The translations under genes and the position numbers were made by a program. This document shows positions 42,128 through 50,087 of a stretch of DNA of 64,000 nt, piece by piece (within the stretch, counting starts at the first letter, position 1; the number at the start of each line of letters is the position of its first letter). This DNA comes from Pirellulaceae bacterium (GTDB taxonomy: Bacteria > Planctomycetota > Planctomycetia > Pirellulales > Pirellulaceae). The stretch covers positions 43,928-107,927 of the forward strand of contig JAHDXO010000038.1 in NCBI GenBank assembly GCA_023382975.1, read 5' to 3'. The notes under the pieces were generated by a model. That model made no database searches. It saw only the letters and a program-made list of their open reading frames with translations, and was not told the origin of the DNA.

Positions 42128-44869
42128 TCATTCGGCAAACCGGTAGGGACGGCTGCGCCGAATGAACGTCTCCGCAGTGCCGTCCGAAAAATTCAATATG
42201 CCCACGGCGCCCACACGAAACGTCCCCGTCCGCCGCGGGATGGCGACGGTCACGCTTCCGCCCGGCTCGGGCAGATCCGCCAGTTCCGCCTGGGCATCTC
42301 CGGCCAGATCCTGCACCTGCAGCACTCCGCGAACACTCGTGGCTTGCCGCCGGTGGGCGCCCAAGCCCGCCAGGGATGCTTCTAGGATCAGGGTGTCTCC
42401 CGTGACAACCGCGACTGGCTGGTCACCGTCCTGCGGACTGCGGAACCGGATCACCGGCGCGTTGTGCGGCAGGACCGCGGAAGCCGAGGTGACGGCCCGT
42501 CCGAATTTGGGCAGACCTCGCTCTCCCAGTGCCGCTCCCATGTTGAACAGGATGAATCCGTCGGAGCCCAACGAGCGCGAGATGTCGACTTGCCCGATCG
42601 CCTGTTCGTCCGAGATCCGCCAGTGTCCGATGCCCGTGTACAGAGGCACCACGCCCTGAAGGTGGCCCATCTGGCTCTCCGACATGCTGCGGAAGCCGCT
42701 GTCGCTGGTCGAGTAATTCATGGGGCATACGAAGTCCAGCCAGCCTTCGCGGCACCACAGCAACCAGTCCTGGCCGATCGACCGCTTGGTGCCGGGATAG
42801 CCGCTGAAAACCGCCGCAGAGATCTTCACGTACGGCTTGATCGCCCGCACCTGCTGCGAGGTTCCCCGTACCACGGCGTTGATCTGCTCGCAGCGCCAGT
42901 CGCGGTACGGTTGCGTCAGAGTCCCGCGGTGGCAGTCGCCGGGCCAATCCTGCACGGCACGACCCAGGTGTGCTTCGAATCGTTCGCGGCATCCGTCACA
43001 GTAGCACGATTCTTCGCCCGGATAGCGGATGTAGTCGAAATGCACTCCGTCCACGTCGTAGTTGCGGGCCACCTCGACCATGGTGTCAATCTCCAGTCGC
43101 TGGTTGTCCGGATGCGACGGGCACAGCCACTCGGTCAATTCCCCGGTGACGGTCATTTGCAGACGCCCCGCCTGCCTCATCTGCTGCGTGAACTCGGGGG
43201 TGGTCCCGCCCAGGCGGTAGTTGACCTTCCAGGGGTGAACCTGCACGCCGTATCGCTTCCCGGCCTCGACAGCTTGTGCGATCTGGTCACCATTCTCCCG
43301 GAATGTGGCCGACCGCGGCAGCAGATCGCTCGCGTAATGAGCCACTCCACCCCACCACATGTTCGGCACGACCGCGTTGAAGCCAGCCTGGGACAGAGCC
43401 CGCATGGCGTCGTCCCAGTTGGCAAGATCCCCGGTGCCCGAGTGGTTCCAGACGGCGCGGAACTCTCCGTCCCGCGGCCTGTGGGCCAAGATATAGGCCT
43501 CGGAAAGCGAGCTTCTCACCCGCGCAGCTCGGGCGATTGTCTCCTGGTAACGCTCGTCGGCCAGCAGTTGCGTCATCGTCGCCGTCTCGGCCCGGGCCTG
43601 CTCCCAATGAGCGCTGATCTGGTTGCTGAAGGGCGACTGGGGACCTCGCTCTTTCAGAAAGGCTTCGAGCTCCGCCAACTCGGTAAATGGCCCAACACGC
43701 ACCGCCCCCGACAGCGCGTTCTGGGCTGCGTCCCGCCATGCGGAGGGCTCGAAGTGCCCGACCAACGCCAGCAGAAAATCCTGCTTGGCCCCCAGGTCGT
43801 CTCCCGTCAGGATATGGCCCATGAAGGCGCCCCGGTCGCTGAGGACGACCGCCGGCTCGCCGCGGTTGCCCTGCGCGTCCTGCCACCAGCCGATCACCCG
43901 GCCGCGGTCGTCCGCGGGCCGAGCGACGGTGACGTTCCAGGATCCTTGAAAGATCCGCTCGGGCAAGCCGGCCACCGCCTCGGTGTCGAACACCACTTCA
44001 TCAAACTGCCCCTGACGCTCACGGCCCCGGTACGCGGGACGAGACAAGCCCAGCAGAGCGGCGACGTCGCTGCGCAGGGTGTAGAAGAAGATGACCTTGC
44101 CGCCGCCTTGGACAAACTCCCGGATTCGCTCGACTTCCTCGCTCTCCATGCCCGGGCTGTAGGCGAAGATCGCCAGACGCCGCCCCCGCAGCGCGCCGGC
44201 AAGCACATCCTGGCTGCTGTGGATGCCGTGCGGAACCCCGGCGGCCGAAAGCAGGTCGCCGACACGCTCCGCGGTTTCTCTGGCGGTCTGAGCCTCTGGT
44301 CCGACGTCCTGTCCGGAGACGACCACAATCGTCTCGCTGCGAGCGTGGAGGTTATCCACGGCACACGTGGTATCGATATCGCGGGACTTCCAAATCGCGA
44401 TGCGAACGCCATCCACGCGATCCCAGCCCGCGGGACTTCCTTCGCTCCGAAAGGCTCCCTTGCCCAAGCGGATACGATTCCAGCCGCGCTCGATCCCGAA
44501 ACCCGCTCCGTACCATCCACCGCCCGAACGGAAGTAGAGTGTTCCGCCGCGGATGGGCGCCGGGTCTTCGGCGTAGAAGTCAAAGTCAATGGAACCGTAA
44601 CGCACCAAGTCCAGTTCCACGTTCCGGTCGACCACCGCGCGCTCGTTCCGCCGCCTGCGGGAGAAATCGCACGGCAGCACCAGGGCGGTGGCGCCTGCGG
44701 CTGTCGGGCGGGGCATGATCTGCACCGGCGCCGATTCCTCCGCGGTCCGCCAAGCCTCTCCCGCGGCCGCAGCGTCCGAGTACTCGAAGTCGTCGATCAC
44801 CAGCACGTCCGCGGCCAAGACGCCGGGGACGCACACCAACAAAGCGACGCAGACAAGCGGCCTGATCAT
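42128..44869 (-). CDS. Exported GHL10-type glycoside hydrolase-like protein
   Basis: 913 residues. A signal peptide (MIRPLVCVALLVCVPGVLA) is followed by a carbohydrate-binding-like beta region (about 22-165) and a GATase/ThuA-like segment (about 170-350) with LAIFAYSPGMESEEV and GGKVIFFYTL. The catalytic region (about 470-800) is of the glycosyl hydrolase-like 10 type: GEFRAVWNHSG, GFNAVVPNMWWGG, YGVQVHPWKVNY, VDGVHFDYIRYPG, YVKISAAVFSGYPG, LDFVCPMNYS and GSDGFILFNMG. A C-terminal beta domain follows. It is predicted to act on periplasmic or extracellular polysaccharide. A 100-bp inverted-repeat element lies just upstream. Confidence 0.9.
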   Translation of the reverse strand: MIRPLVCVALLVCVPGVLAADVLVIDDFEYSDAAAAGEAWRTAEESAPVQIMPRPTAAGATALVLPCDFSRRRRNERAVVDRNVELDLVRYGSIDFDFYAEDPAPIRGGTLYFRSGGGWYGAGFGIERGWNRIRLGKGAFRSEGSPAGWDRVDGVRIAIWKSRDIDTTCAVDNLHARSETIVVVSGQDVGPEAQTARETAERVGDLLSAAGVPHGIHSSQDVLAGALRGRRLAIFAYSPGMESEEVERIREFVQGGGKVIFFYTLRSDVAALLGLSRPAYRGRERQGQFDEVVFDTEAVAGLPERIFQGSWNVTVARPADDRGRVIGWWQDAQGNRGEPAVVLSDRGAFMGHILTGDDLGAKQDFLLALVGHFEPSAWRDAAQNALSGAVRVGPFTELAELEAFLKERGPQSPFSNQISAHWEQARAETATMTQLLADERYQETIARAARVRSSLSEAYILAHRPRDGEFRAVWNHSGTGDLANWDDAMRALSQAGFNAVVPNMWWGGVAHYASDLLPRSATFRENGDQIAQAVEAGKRYGVQVHPWKVNYRLGGTTPEFTQQMRQAGRLQMTVTGELTEWLCPSHPDNQRLEIDTMVEVARNYDVDGVHFDYIRYPGEESCYCDGCRERFEAHLGRAVQDWPGDCHRGTLTQPYRDWRCEQINAVVRGTSQQVRAIKPYVKISAAVFSGYPGTKRSIGQDWLLWCREGWLDFVCPMNYSTSDSGFRSMSESQMGHLQGVVPLYTGIGHWRISDEQAIGQVDISRSLGSDGFILFNMGAALGERGLPKFGRAVTSASAVLPHNAPVIRFRSPQDGDQPVAVVTGDTLILEASLAGLGAHRRQATSVRGVLQVQDLAGDAQAELADLPEPGGSVTVAIPRRTGTFRVGAVGILNFSDGTAETFIRRSRPYRFAE

Positions 44870-44910
44870 GACCCTACCTTCTTTCTCATGGCGTACTCAA
44901 TTCGTCCCTT

Positions 44911-45010
44911 AGCATCGTTCGAGAAATAACTGTCGCCTCGTCAAAGTAGCCATCACACTCCGTGGGATGATCGGCAAAAAACACTGGACAGTTATTTCTC
45001 GAACGGTGCT
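44911..45010. mobile_element. MITE-like element with 24-bp terminal inverted repeats
   Basis: The left arm 44911-44934 and right arm 44987-45010 are inverted copies differing at one position (core CGAGAAATAACTGTC), separated by 52 bases. No coding capacity is present. Size and ends are those of a miniature inverted-repeat element. I do not see a clear target-site duplication. It separates the 3' end of the GH5-like gene from the start of the GHL10-like gene and could also act as a hairpin in the transcript. Confidence 0.7.
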
Positions 45011-45039
45011 CACTCGCACCAATGCCTGTCGTTCCAATT

Positions 45040-46191
45040 TCATTCTCGGTGAAGAAACTCCGCGTGTCGACAAATCGTGGTCGAGCACACTTCCTCCCAG
45101 GGTGCGACGCGTGCGGGTTTTTCGCGCAGGAATTCCAAGCCGGGGCGCAGGCGGCCGTCGGCAGTGAAGAAGGGATGAAAGCCGTCGCCTCGGAAACCGT
45201 TTCCGTCGATTCGGTCGCGCCGCGTGGAGATGGCCGTACCTTCGCGCAATGCCCAACCCATCCAGCCGAACCCGGCCTCGCCGAGCAATTCGGTGTAGTA
45301 CTTCGCCCCTTCGGCCCGCACCGCGTCGTCCAGACTGCCGGGGATTGTCTCGTTGACCAGCAGCGGCTTGCTGTGTTTGGCGCTCAATTCGCGGTAGCTG
45401 ACGATCGATGCTTCGAGTCCCGCTCGGTCGCGCGCGTACGGGTGCGCGCACAGGACGTCGACCAGCGGGGCGAACGTGTCGATGTTGCCGCCGTTCATCG
45501 TGCCGATGGTGATCGGCTGGCGGGCGCCGCTGGCGCGTACGACTGCGGCGACTTCGCCCAACCACGCCACTTCGCGCCGGTTGAGTTCGCTGCTCAGGTC
45601 GTGCGCCTGCGGCTCGTTGCACAGATCCCAAGCAAGCACGCGGTCGTCATCGGCCAGCGGCGTGACCATCGCCCGGACGTAGTCGAGCGCCTGAGTCCAT
45701 CCGTCGCGAAAATTCGCCGAGTAGGTTCCTCCATAGTCGAATTTCGAGTCGTGCCAGCGATTGAACAAGCAGGGCATCGTCTTCATGCCGCTTTCAGCGA
45801 TGGCCGTCACGGCATCGAGAAACCGGGCGGCGATCTGCTCCGGGTCGCGGTACCAGGCCGTGAATTCGATCCACAGACGGATGCAGTTGGCGTGAACCTG
45901 CCGTGCGAGTGCCACTTCGTCGCGCATTTTCCGGCCGTCGTAGAACCACCAAGCGTCCTCGACCCGAGCGCCCCAGGAAGGCACCACGTTGAAGCCGCGC
46001 AGCCAGCCGTAGTCTCGATAGGCGTGCAGGGTGGGTTCGCCCCTTGCTGGTGCGGTGTCCTGCCGATCGGCCGGTGCCGGAACGCCCAATGCCGCGTCAA
46101 GCGGCGTTACGATGCCTGCGGTGGCAGTTGCCGCGGCGACACCAAGACCCTGAAGAACGCGGCGACGGTTCAGTGTGAGTTGTCGATACAT
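45040..46191 (-). CDS. Exported GH5-like cellulase/mannanase-type protein
   Basis: 383 residues. The ATG at 46191 is preceded by CCGGAGC; the frame continues upstream but lacks this. The N-terminus TLNRRRVLQGLGVAAATATA is a twin-arginine-type signal. The mature protein has a GH5-like TIM barrel: LRGFNVVPSWGARV, HANCIRLWIEFTAW, RVLAWDLCNEPQAHDL (acid/base Glu in CNEP), IDTFAPLVDVLCAHPYA, KPLLVNETIPG (nucleophile-type Glu in VNE) and FGWMGWALREG. The two Glu residues fit clan GH-A. Substrate not determined. It overlaps the preceding membrane-protein gene by 22 bases, so they are probably cotranscribed. Confidence 0.9.
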   Translation of the reverse strand: MYRQLTLNRRRVLQGLGVAAATATAGIVTPLDAALGVPAPADRQDTAPARGEPTLHAYRDYGWLRGFNVVPSWGARVEDAWWFYDGRKMRDEVALARQVHANCIRLWIEFTAWYRDPEQIAARFLDAVTAIAESGMKTMPCLFNRWHDSKFDYGGTYSANFRDGWTQALDYVRAMVTPLADDDRVLAWDLCNEPQAHDLSSELNRREVAWLGEVAAVVRASGARQPITIGTMNGGNIDTFAPLVDVLCAHPYARDRAGLEASIVSYRELSAKHSKPLLVNETIPGSLDDAVRAEGAKYYTELLGEAGFGWMGWALREGTAISTRRDRIDGNGFRGDGFHPFFTADGRLRPGLEFLREKPARVAPWEEVCSTTICRHAEFLHRE

Positions 46192-47141
46192 GACTGCTCC
46201 GGGGACGAACGAGTGAAGAAACGAAGGATGGGAAGCGACAGGAGGATCAGGGGAACGGCGAACAGCGCCAGTCCCTGCCAGTTGTCGCGCAGGAACCAAA
46301 TCACCCCGGCGTGGACGGCGACGGCGACCAGAATCAGCACGACGGGGATCCGCATCAGAACCGTCACCGCCAGGTAGATGATCAGCACGGCGGCCAGGGA
46401 CGCGCCGAGCCACTGGCCCCACATCGTCTTCAGCAACGCCAGGATCACGCTCAACGCGACCGTGATCACCAGCAGCGTCCGCAGCCGGAACTGGTAGTCG
46501 CTGCGCCGCGGTCTCGCGGGCCGGTCGCGGATCGGTGATTCGTCGTGCGCTCGCTCGTAAGCCGGCTGCAAAAACAGCAGCAGGATCGCCGGTCCGAACG
46601 ACCAGAGCATGACGCCCAATCCGGCAAAAATGCCGATCGCCGTGCCGATGCCCGCAAAGCACCCGCCGCGCCGCTCGACGAAAATGTGAGCCGGGATGCC
46701 GGCCAGCAATTCCGCCAAACTGCCCGTGAACACGTATCTTGCCAGTCGTTGGATCGCTTGAAATCGTCCCAACTCGCGAGTATGGGCGAACAGCAGCACG
46801 GACCAGACGATCCAACTGACCGCCAAGCAGCCCCAGAGGTAAACGCCCCCGGGATTGTCCTGGTTCAACTTCAACAGTTCGGCCAACGCCAGCGTCAGGC
46901 CGAAGGTGAGCACGGCGAGCATCAACGCCGCCATCGTCGCGGGCAGCAACAGCCGAGGCCGGCGGATCGGACGGCACAGATCACGGTGCCCGGCGCCAAG
47001 CAGGAAGATCGCTTGACTGCCGATCGCGATCAAAAAAACGATGATCACACCGAGGTCGTTGTCCGGCCAAAGGCCGATCGCGCACAACCCGATGACCAGG
47101 GCCGCGTAGAGAGCCAGCATTCCCCAGCGAAGTGTCCGCAT
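46170..47141 (-). CDS. Polytopic membrane protein upstream of GH5-like gene
   Basis: 323 residues from the ATG at 47141 (GGAGG about 11 bases upstream). At least eight hydrophobic segments are visible, including MLALYAALVIGLCAIGLWP, LGVIIVFLIAIGSQAIFLLGAG, LMLAVLTFGLTLALAEL, GIFAGLGVMLWSFGPAILLLFL, LLVITVALSVILALL and VVLILVAVAVHAGVI. A short FRLRTLLVITVAL phrase is frequent in planctomycete membrane proteins. No family is named. Its last 22 bases overlap the GH5-like start, indicating translational coupling. Confidence 0.8.
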   Translation of the reverse strand: MRTLRWGMLALYAALVIGLCAIGLWPDNDLGVIIVFLIAIGSQAIFLLGAGHRDLCRPIRRPRLLLPATMAALMLAVLTFGLTLALAELLKLNQDNPGGVYLWGCLAVSWIVWSVLLFAHTRELGRFQAIQRLARYVFTGSLAELLAGIPAHIFVERRGGCFAGIGTAIGIFAGLGVMLWSFGPAILLLFLQPAYERAHDESPIRDRPARPRRSDYQFRLRTLLVITVALSVILALLKTMWGQWLGASLAAVLIIYLAVTVLMRIPVVLILVAVAVHAGVIWFLRDNWQGLALFAVPLILLSLPILRFFTRSSPEQSCIDNSH

Positions 47142-47167
47142 CGACCATTCAGCCTCCCCCCTCGTCG

Positions 47168-47220
47168 CACAAGCTGCCAGCCTGTGCTGTCTCCTCTGCC
47201 ACACAGGCTGGCAGCCTGTG
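47168..47220. repeat. Two copies of a 19-bp palindrome
   Basis: 47202-47220 reads CACAGGCTG-G-CAGCCTGTG, a palindrome of nine-base arms with one central base. 47168-47186 is an imperfect copy with one altered arm base. They sit between two same-strand genes. The repeated form suggests a dispersed intergenic repeat family, or a transcript-end structure of the aldolase gene. Confidence 0.7.
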
Positions 47221-47236
47221 CTACGGGCGCTACGGG

Positions 47237-48283
47237 CTACTGCATTTGTTCGGCAACCTCTTGGATGATCTGGCCGGCCCGCCGCACCTGCGCTTCATCG
47301 ACATCCAGGTGGGTGACGGCGCGGATCTTCACCGGGCTGGTCGCTAGAACCAGCACTCCTCGTTCGCGTAGGGCGCCGACCATGTCGGCCGCCGTACCCA
47401 GCGCGGGATCGACGCGGAAAATGACCATGTTCGTATCGACTTGCTCGGGATCCAGCCGCAGTCCTGCGCTTTGCCGGATCGCGTCCGCCAGGATCCGGGC
47501 GGTGGCGTGGTCGTCGCCCAGTCGGTCGATGTGGTGTTCCAGCGCGTACAACGCGCCGGCGGCGATGATCCCGGCCTGGCGCATCCCGCCGCCGAACACC
47601 TTCCGGTGGCGGCGAGCCAGTTGGATCAGTTCCCGAGGCCCGGCCAGCGCGGAACCGACCGGGGCGCCCAACCCCTTGCTAAAACAGACGCTGACCGTGT
47701 CGAAGTGGCGGGACCAATCGGCTGGCGGGATTCCCGTGGCTACCGCCGCGTTGAACAAGCGAGCGCCGTCCAAGTGCCGCCTCAGTCCGTGCGATTCGGC
47801 CCAGGCGCAGATCTGGACGACGTTCTCGTAAGGCTGAATCCGACCAGCGCCGCGATTGTGCGTGTTTTCGAGCGTCACCAACCGCGTGCGGACCATGTGG
47901 TCGTTGGCCGGTCGGATCAGATCGCGCAGTTGATCGACGTGCAGCACGCCCGCGTCGCCTTGCACCGTGCGGGTCGCCACGCCGCTGAGCTGAGCGAACG
48001 CGGCCTGCTCGTAATTGTAGATGTGACAATCCGCTTCGCAGATGAACTCGTCGCCCGGTTGGCAGTGCAGCCGGATGGCGATCTGGTTGGTCATCGAACC
48101 GGACGGCATGTAGATCGCCGCTTCTGTGCCGAGCATTTCGGCGCAAAGCCGCTGAAGCCGTTCCACGGTCGGGTCGACATCGATCACATCGTCGCCGACC
48201 TCGGCGGCTGCCATCGCCGCTCGCATCGCGGCCGTGGGACGGGTAACCGTATCGCTTCGCAGGTCGATCAAAGGTGCTGCCAT
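47237..48283 (-). CDS. ltaE: Low-specificity L-threonine aldolase
   Basis: 348 residues. The start MAAPLIDLRSDTVTRPTAAM is the canonical N-terminus of the family; VGDDVIDVDPTV, MPSGSMTNQIAIRLHC and CHIYNYEQAAFAQLSG follow. The PLP lysine lies in VSVCFSKGLGAPVGS. HLDGARLFNAAVATG carries the PLP-contacting Asp. The enzyme cleaves L-threonine or L-allo-threonine to glycine and acetaldehyde. The frame extends upstream to a TTG at 48319 without a better ribosome site. No operon partner is obvious. Confidence 0.95.
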   Translation of the reverse strand: MAAPLIDLRSDTVTRPTAAMRAAMAAAEVGDDVIDVDPTVERLQRLCAEMLGTEAAIYMPSGSMTNQIAIRLHCQPGDEFICEADCHIYNYEQAAFAQLSGVATRTVQGDAGVLHVDQLRDLIRPANDHMVRTRLVTLENTHNRGAGRIQPYENVVQICAWAESHGLRRHLDGARLFNAAVATGIPPADWSRHFDTVSVCFSKGLGAPVGSALAGPRELIQLARRHRKVFGGGMRQAGIIAAGALYALEHHIDRLGDDHATARILADAIRQSAGLRLDPEQVDTNMVIFRVDPALGTAADMVGALRERGVLVLATSPVKIRAVTHLDVDEAQVRRAGQIIQEVAEQMQ

Positions 48284-48431
48284 CGGATGCTCGGGGTCGC
48301 TGGGAATTCGTCCGTCCAATCACGAACGGGCAGGCTACCAGCAGCAGCCGGATTTTGCCAGAGGGGCAAACAAATCCGGCCGGTTGGACAGGACATCGGA
48401 CGACCGCGTTCCCCGGCGCACGAGGTTTCGC

Positions 48432-49364
48432 TCAAAGACGCGCGTTGGCGACCTTCTTGACGGCCGTGGCGGCCTTGTCCTTGAAGTCGGCCATCGCCTT
48501 GATGCCGCCGAGGATCTTGGATTTGTCCTTGGAGTCCTCGATCTTGGACTTGATCCACGAATCCTTGAGCGCTCGCTCGCCAATGGCGGCCAGTTCGCCG
48601 AGTTCCTTGAGCGGCTTGGGGATCTCCGCCTTGGCCGTCATCAGAGCCTTCTGGTTGCGTTCTTCGAGAGCCTTCTCGGCCGCGGCGCAGAATTTGAGGA
48701 TCGCCTCGCACAAGTTCTTGGCTTGCGCGACGTTCTTCAACAGGTTGCGGATGTTCAGCGCCTGCTCGTCGAGCATCTTCTGTTCCGCGCTCAGCTTGGC
48801 TTCCTTCGTGGACTTGATCTGGTCCTCGATGTCGCGTTTCAGCTCCTTGCGGTGGTCCGCAATTTCTTCCGGCATGAAAGCATCGACGGCCACGAACGCG
48901 GCGCTGTCTTTGTACTTATCCATGTCCTTGAGAAGGGTTTCCATGTTCGGTAGCGACTTGTTGCCCGTGCCGAGCTTGGTGCTGACCGCCTTTTTACGCT
49001 TGGTGATCTCGGCGGCCAGATCCTTCTTGAGATCCCAAAAGGCGTCACGGGTCTTCTTCGACGTCCCGTTGTGGACGCCCGCGATGCGTTTGAGTTCTTT
49101 TTCGATGCCGTTCATGTAGCCGTCGATGGCGGAGAGCATCTTCTTGACGGTCGGGTCGTTTTCGAAATCCTTGATCGTCGTGCCGGTTTGCCCAGCGTCC
49201 TTGAGTTCCTGGACGCGCAGCCCGATCTCCTTCACGCCTTCCTTGATAATCCCTGAAGTCTGGGACACGAAGTTCGCGTTCTTCTTGATTTCCGCGCCGA
49301 TGTCGAGGACTTCCTTCTTGATCTGCTCAAACGACTTCTTGTAGTTTTCGTACTCTTTGGCCAT
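48432..49364 (-). CDS. Lys/Glu-rich coiled-coil protein of unknown function
   Basis: 310 residues, ATG at 49364 with GGAGGG nine bases upstream. The protein is almost entirely helical and charged: YKKSFEQIKKEVLDIGAEIK, KELKRDIEDQIKSTKEAKLS, LLKNVAQAKNLCEAILK and AAEKALEERNQKALMTAK. There is no signal peptide or membrane segment and only two Cys. Lysine content is much higher than in the neighbours, so codon use (AAG/GAG) stands out. It may be a cytoplasmic structural or toxin-like (WXG-type) helical protein, but no known family is recognised. Confidence 0.8.
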   Translation of the reverse strand: MAKEYENYKKSFEQIKKEVLDIGAEIKKNANFVSQTSGIIKEGVKEIGLRVQELKDAGQTGTTIKDFENDPTVKKMLSAIDGYMNGIEKELKRIAGVHNGTSKKTRDAFWDLKKDLAAEITKRKKAVSTKLGTGNKSLPNMETLLKDMDKYKDSAAFVAVDAFMPEEIADHRKELKRDIEDQIKSTKEAKLSAEQKMLDEQALNIRNLLKNVAQAKNLCEAILKFCAAAEKALEERNQKALMTAKAEIPKPLKELGELAAIGERALKDSWIKSKIEDSKDKSKILGGIKAMADFKDKAATAVKKVANARL

Positions 49365-49518
49365 GACCGAGACCCTCCTACGGTTCAGGGGCGGACGAGA
49401 CACTACTTGAGAGACTAAGCGCCCAGCGATGAAAAGGCAACCGCCGTTTTAGTCGTGTCAAAGAACTTTTTTGGTTCCAGCAAAGCGGCGTTTTTGGGGA
49501 ACCTTGGCACTTCGGGAC

Positions 49519-49872
49519 TCAGGCGCTGTCGGCGGCCGCTTCGTCAGCGTAGATCGAGAAAATCGTCCCGATCAGCTTCAAACGTTCCAGCGTTTCCCGC
49601 ATGTAATCGTTCAAACCGAACAGCTTCATCACCCCGGTTGCGCCCCGGACTCGCCGCTCGGCCATCAGCAGGGAATTGATCAAAGCGGTCGAACAGTAGG
49701 CGACTTGAGCCATATCGACCAGCAGCTTGCGGGGCAATTCCCGTTCCACGAACGTTACCAGATCCCGTTGCAGCCGAGCGTAGTCGTCCGTTTCGAAGCG
49801 ACTGGTGTCCCCGAAACGAATGATGGTGGCGTCATCGCGTTGCTCAACGCGAAAGTAATCGCTTTTGGTCAT
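49519..49872 (-). CDS. STAS-domain anti-sigma factor antagonist
   Basis: 117 residues, ATG at 49872 with GGGAG eight bases upstream. It has the STAS layout: a first strand with YFRVEQRDDATIIRF, RFETDDYARLQRDLVTFVE, KLLVDMAQVAYCSTALINSLLMAERR and GVMKLFGLNDYMRETLERLKL. The CST sequence occupies the phosphorylatable Ser position of SpoIIAA/RsbV proteins. It would be the substrate type of SpoIIE-like phosphatases such as the one at 33587-34729, but pairing is unproven. The gene stands alone. Confidence 0.88.
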   Translation of the reverse strand: MTKSDYFRVEQRDDATIIRFGDTSRFETDDYARLQRDLVTFVERELPRKLLVDMAQVAYCSTALINSLLMAERRVRGATGVMKLFGLNDYMRETLERLKLIGTIFSIYADEAAADSA

Positions 49873-50087
49873 GGTTCGTCTCCCGCTGGAGTCTCGGTTC
49901 GTGGATCGATGTTTCCCGCAGACAACCGCCCCGACTATCTAGGATAGCAGAATTTCTCCGCAAATCGAGCCACCGGCGACCGGGACTCGCGAAACAAGGC
50001 GGGGCAGGCGCCGCGCGGGAGTCCGATTGACGCTCCGTTGGCACGGGCCGATAACTACCCTGGATTAGGATGAAAGTGGAGGTAGCG

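Noticed and set aside
46192..46977. N-terminal extension of the GH5-like frame by 262 codons
   Set aside because: The region is occupied in another frame by a convincing membrane protein (46170-47141), and the Tat signal with its ribosome site fixes the start at 46191.
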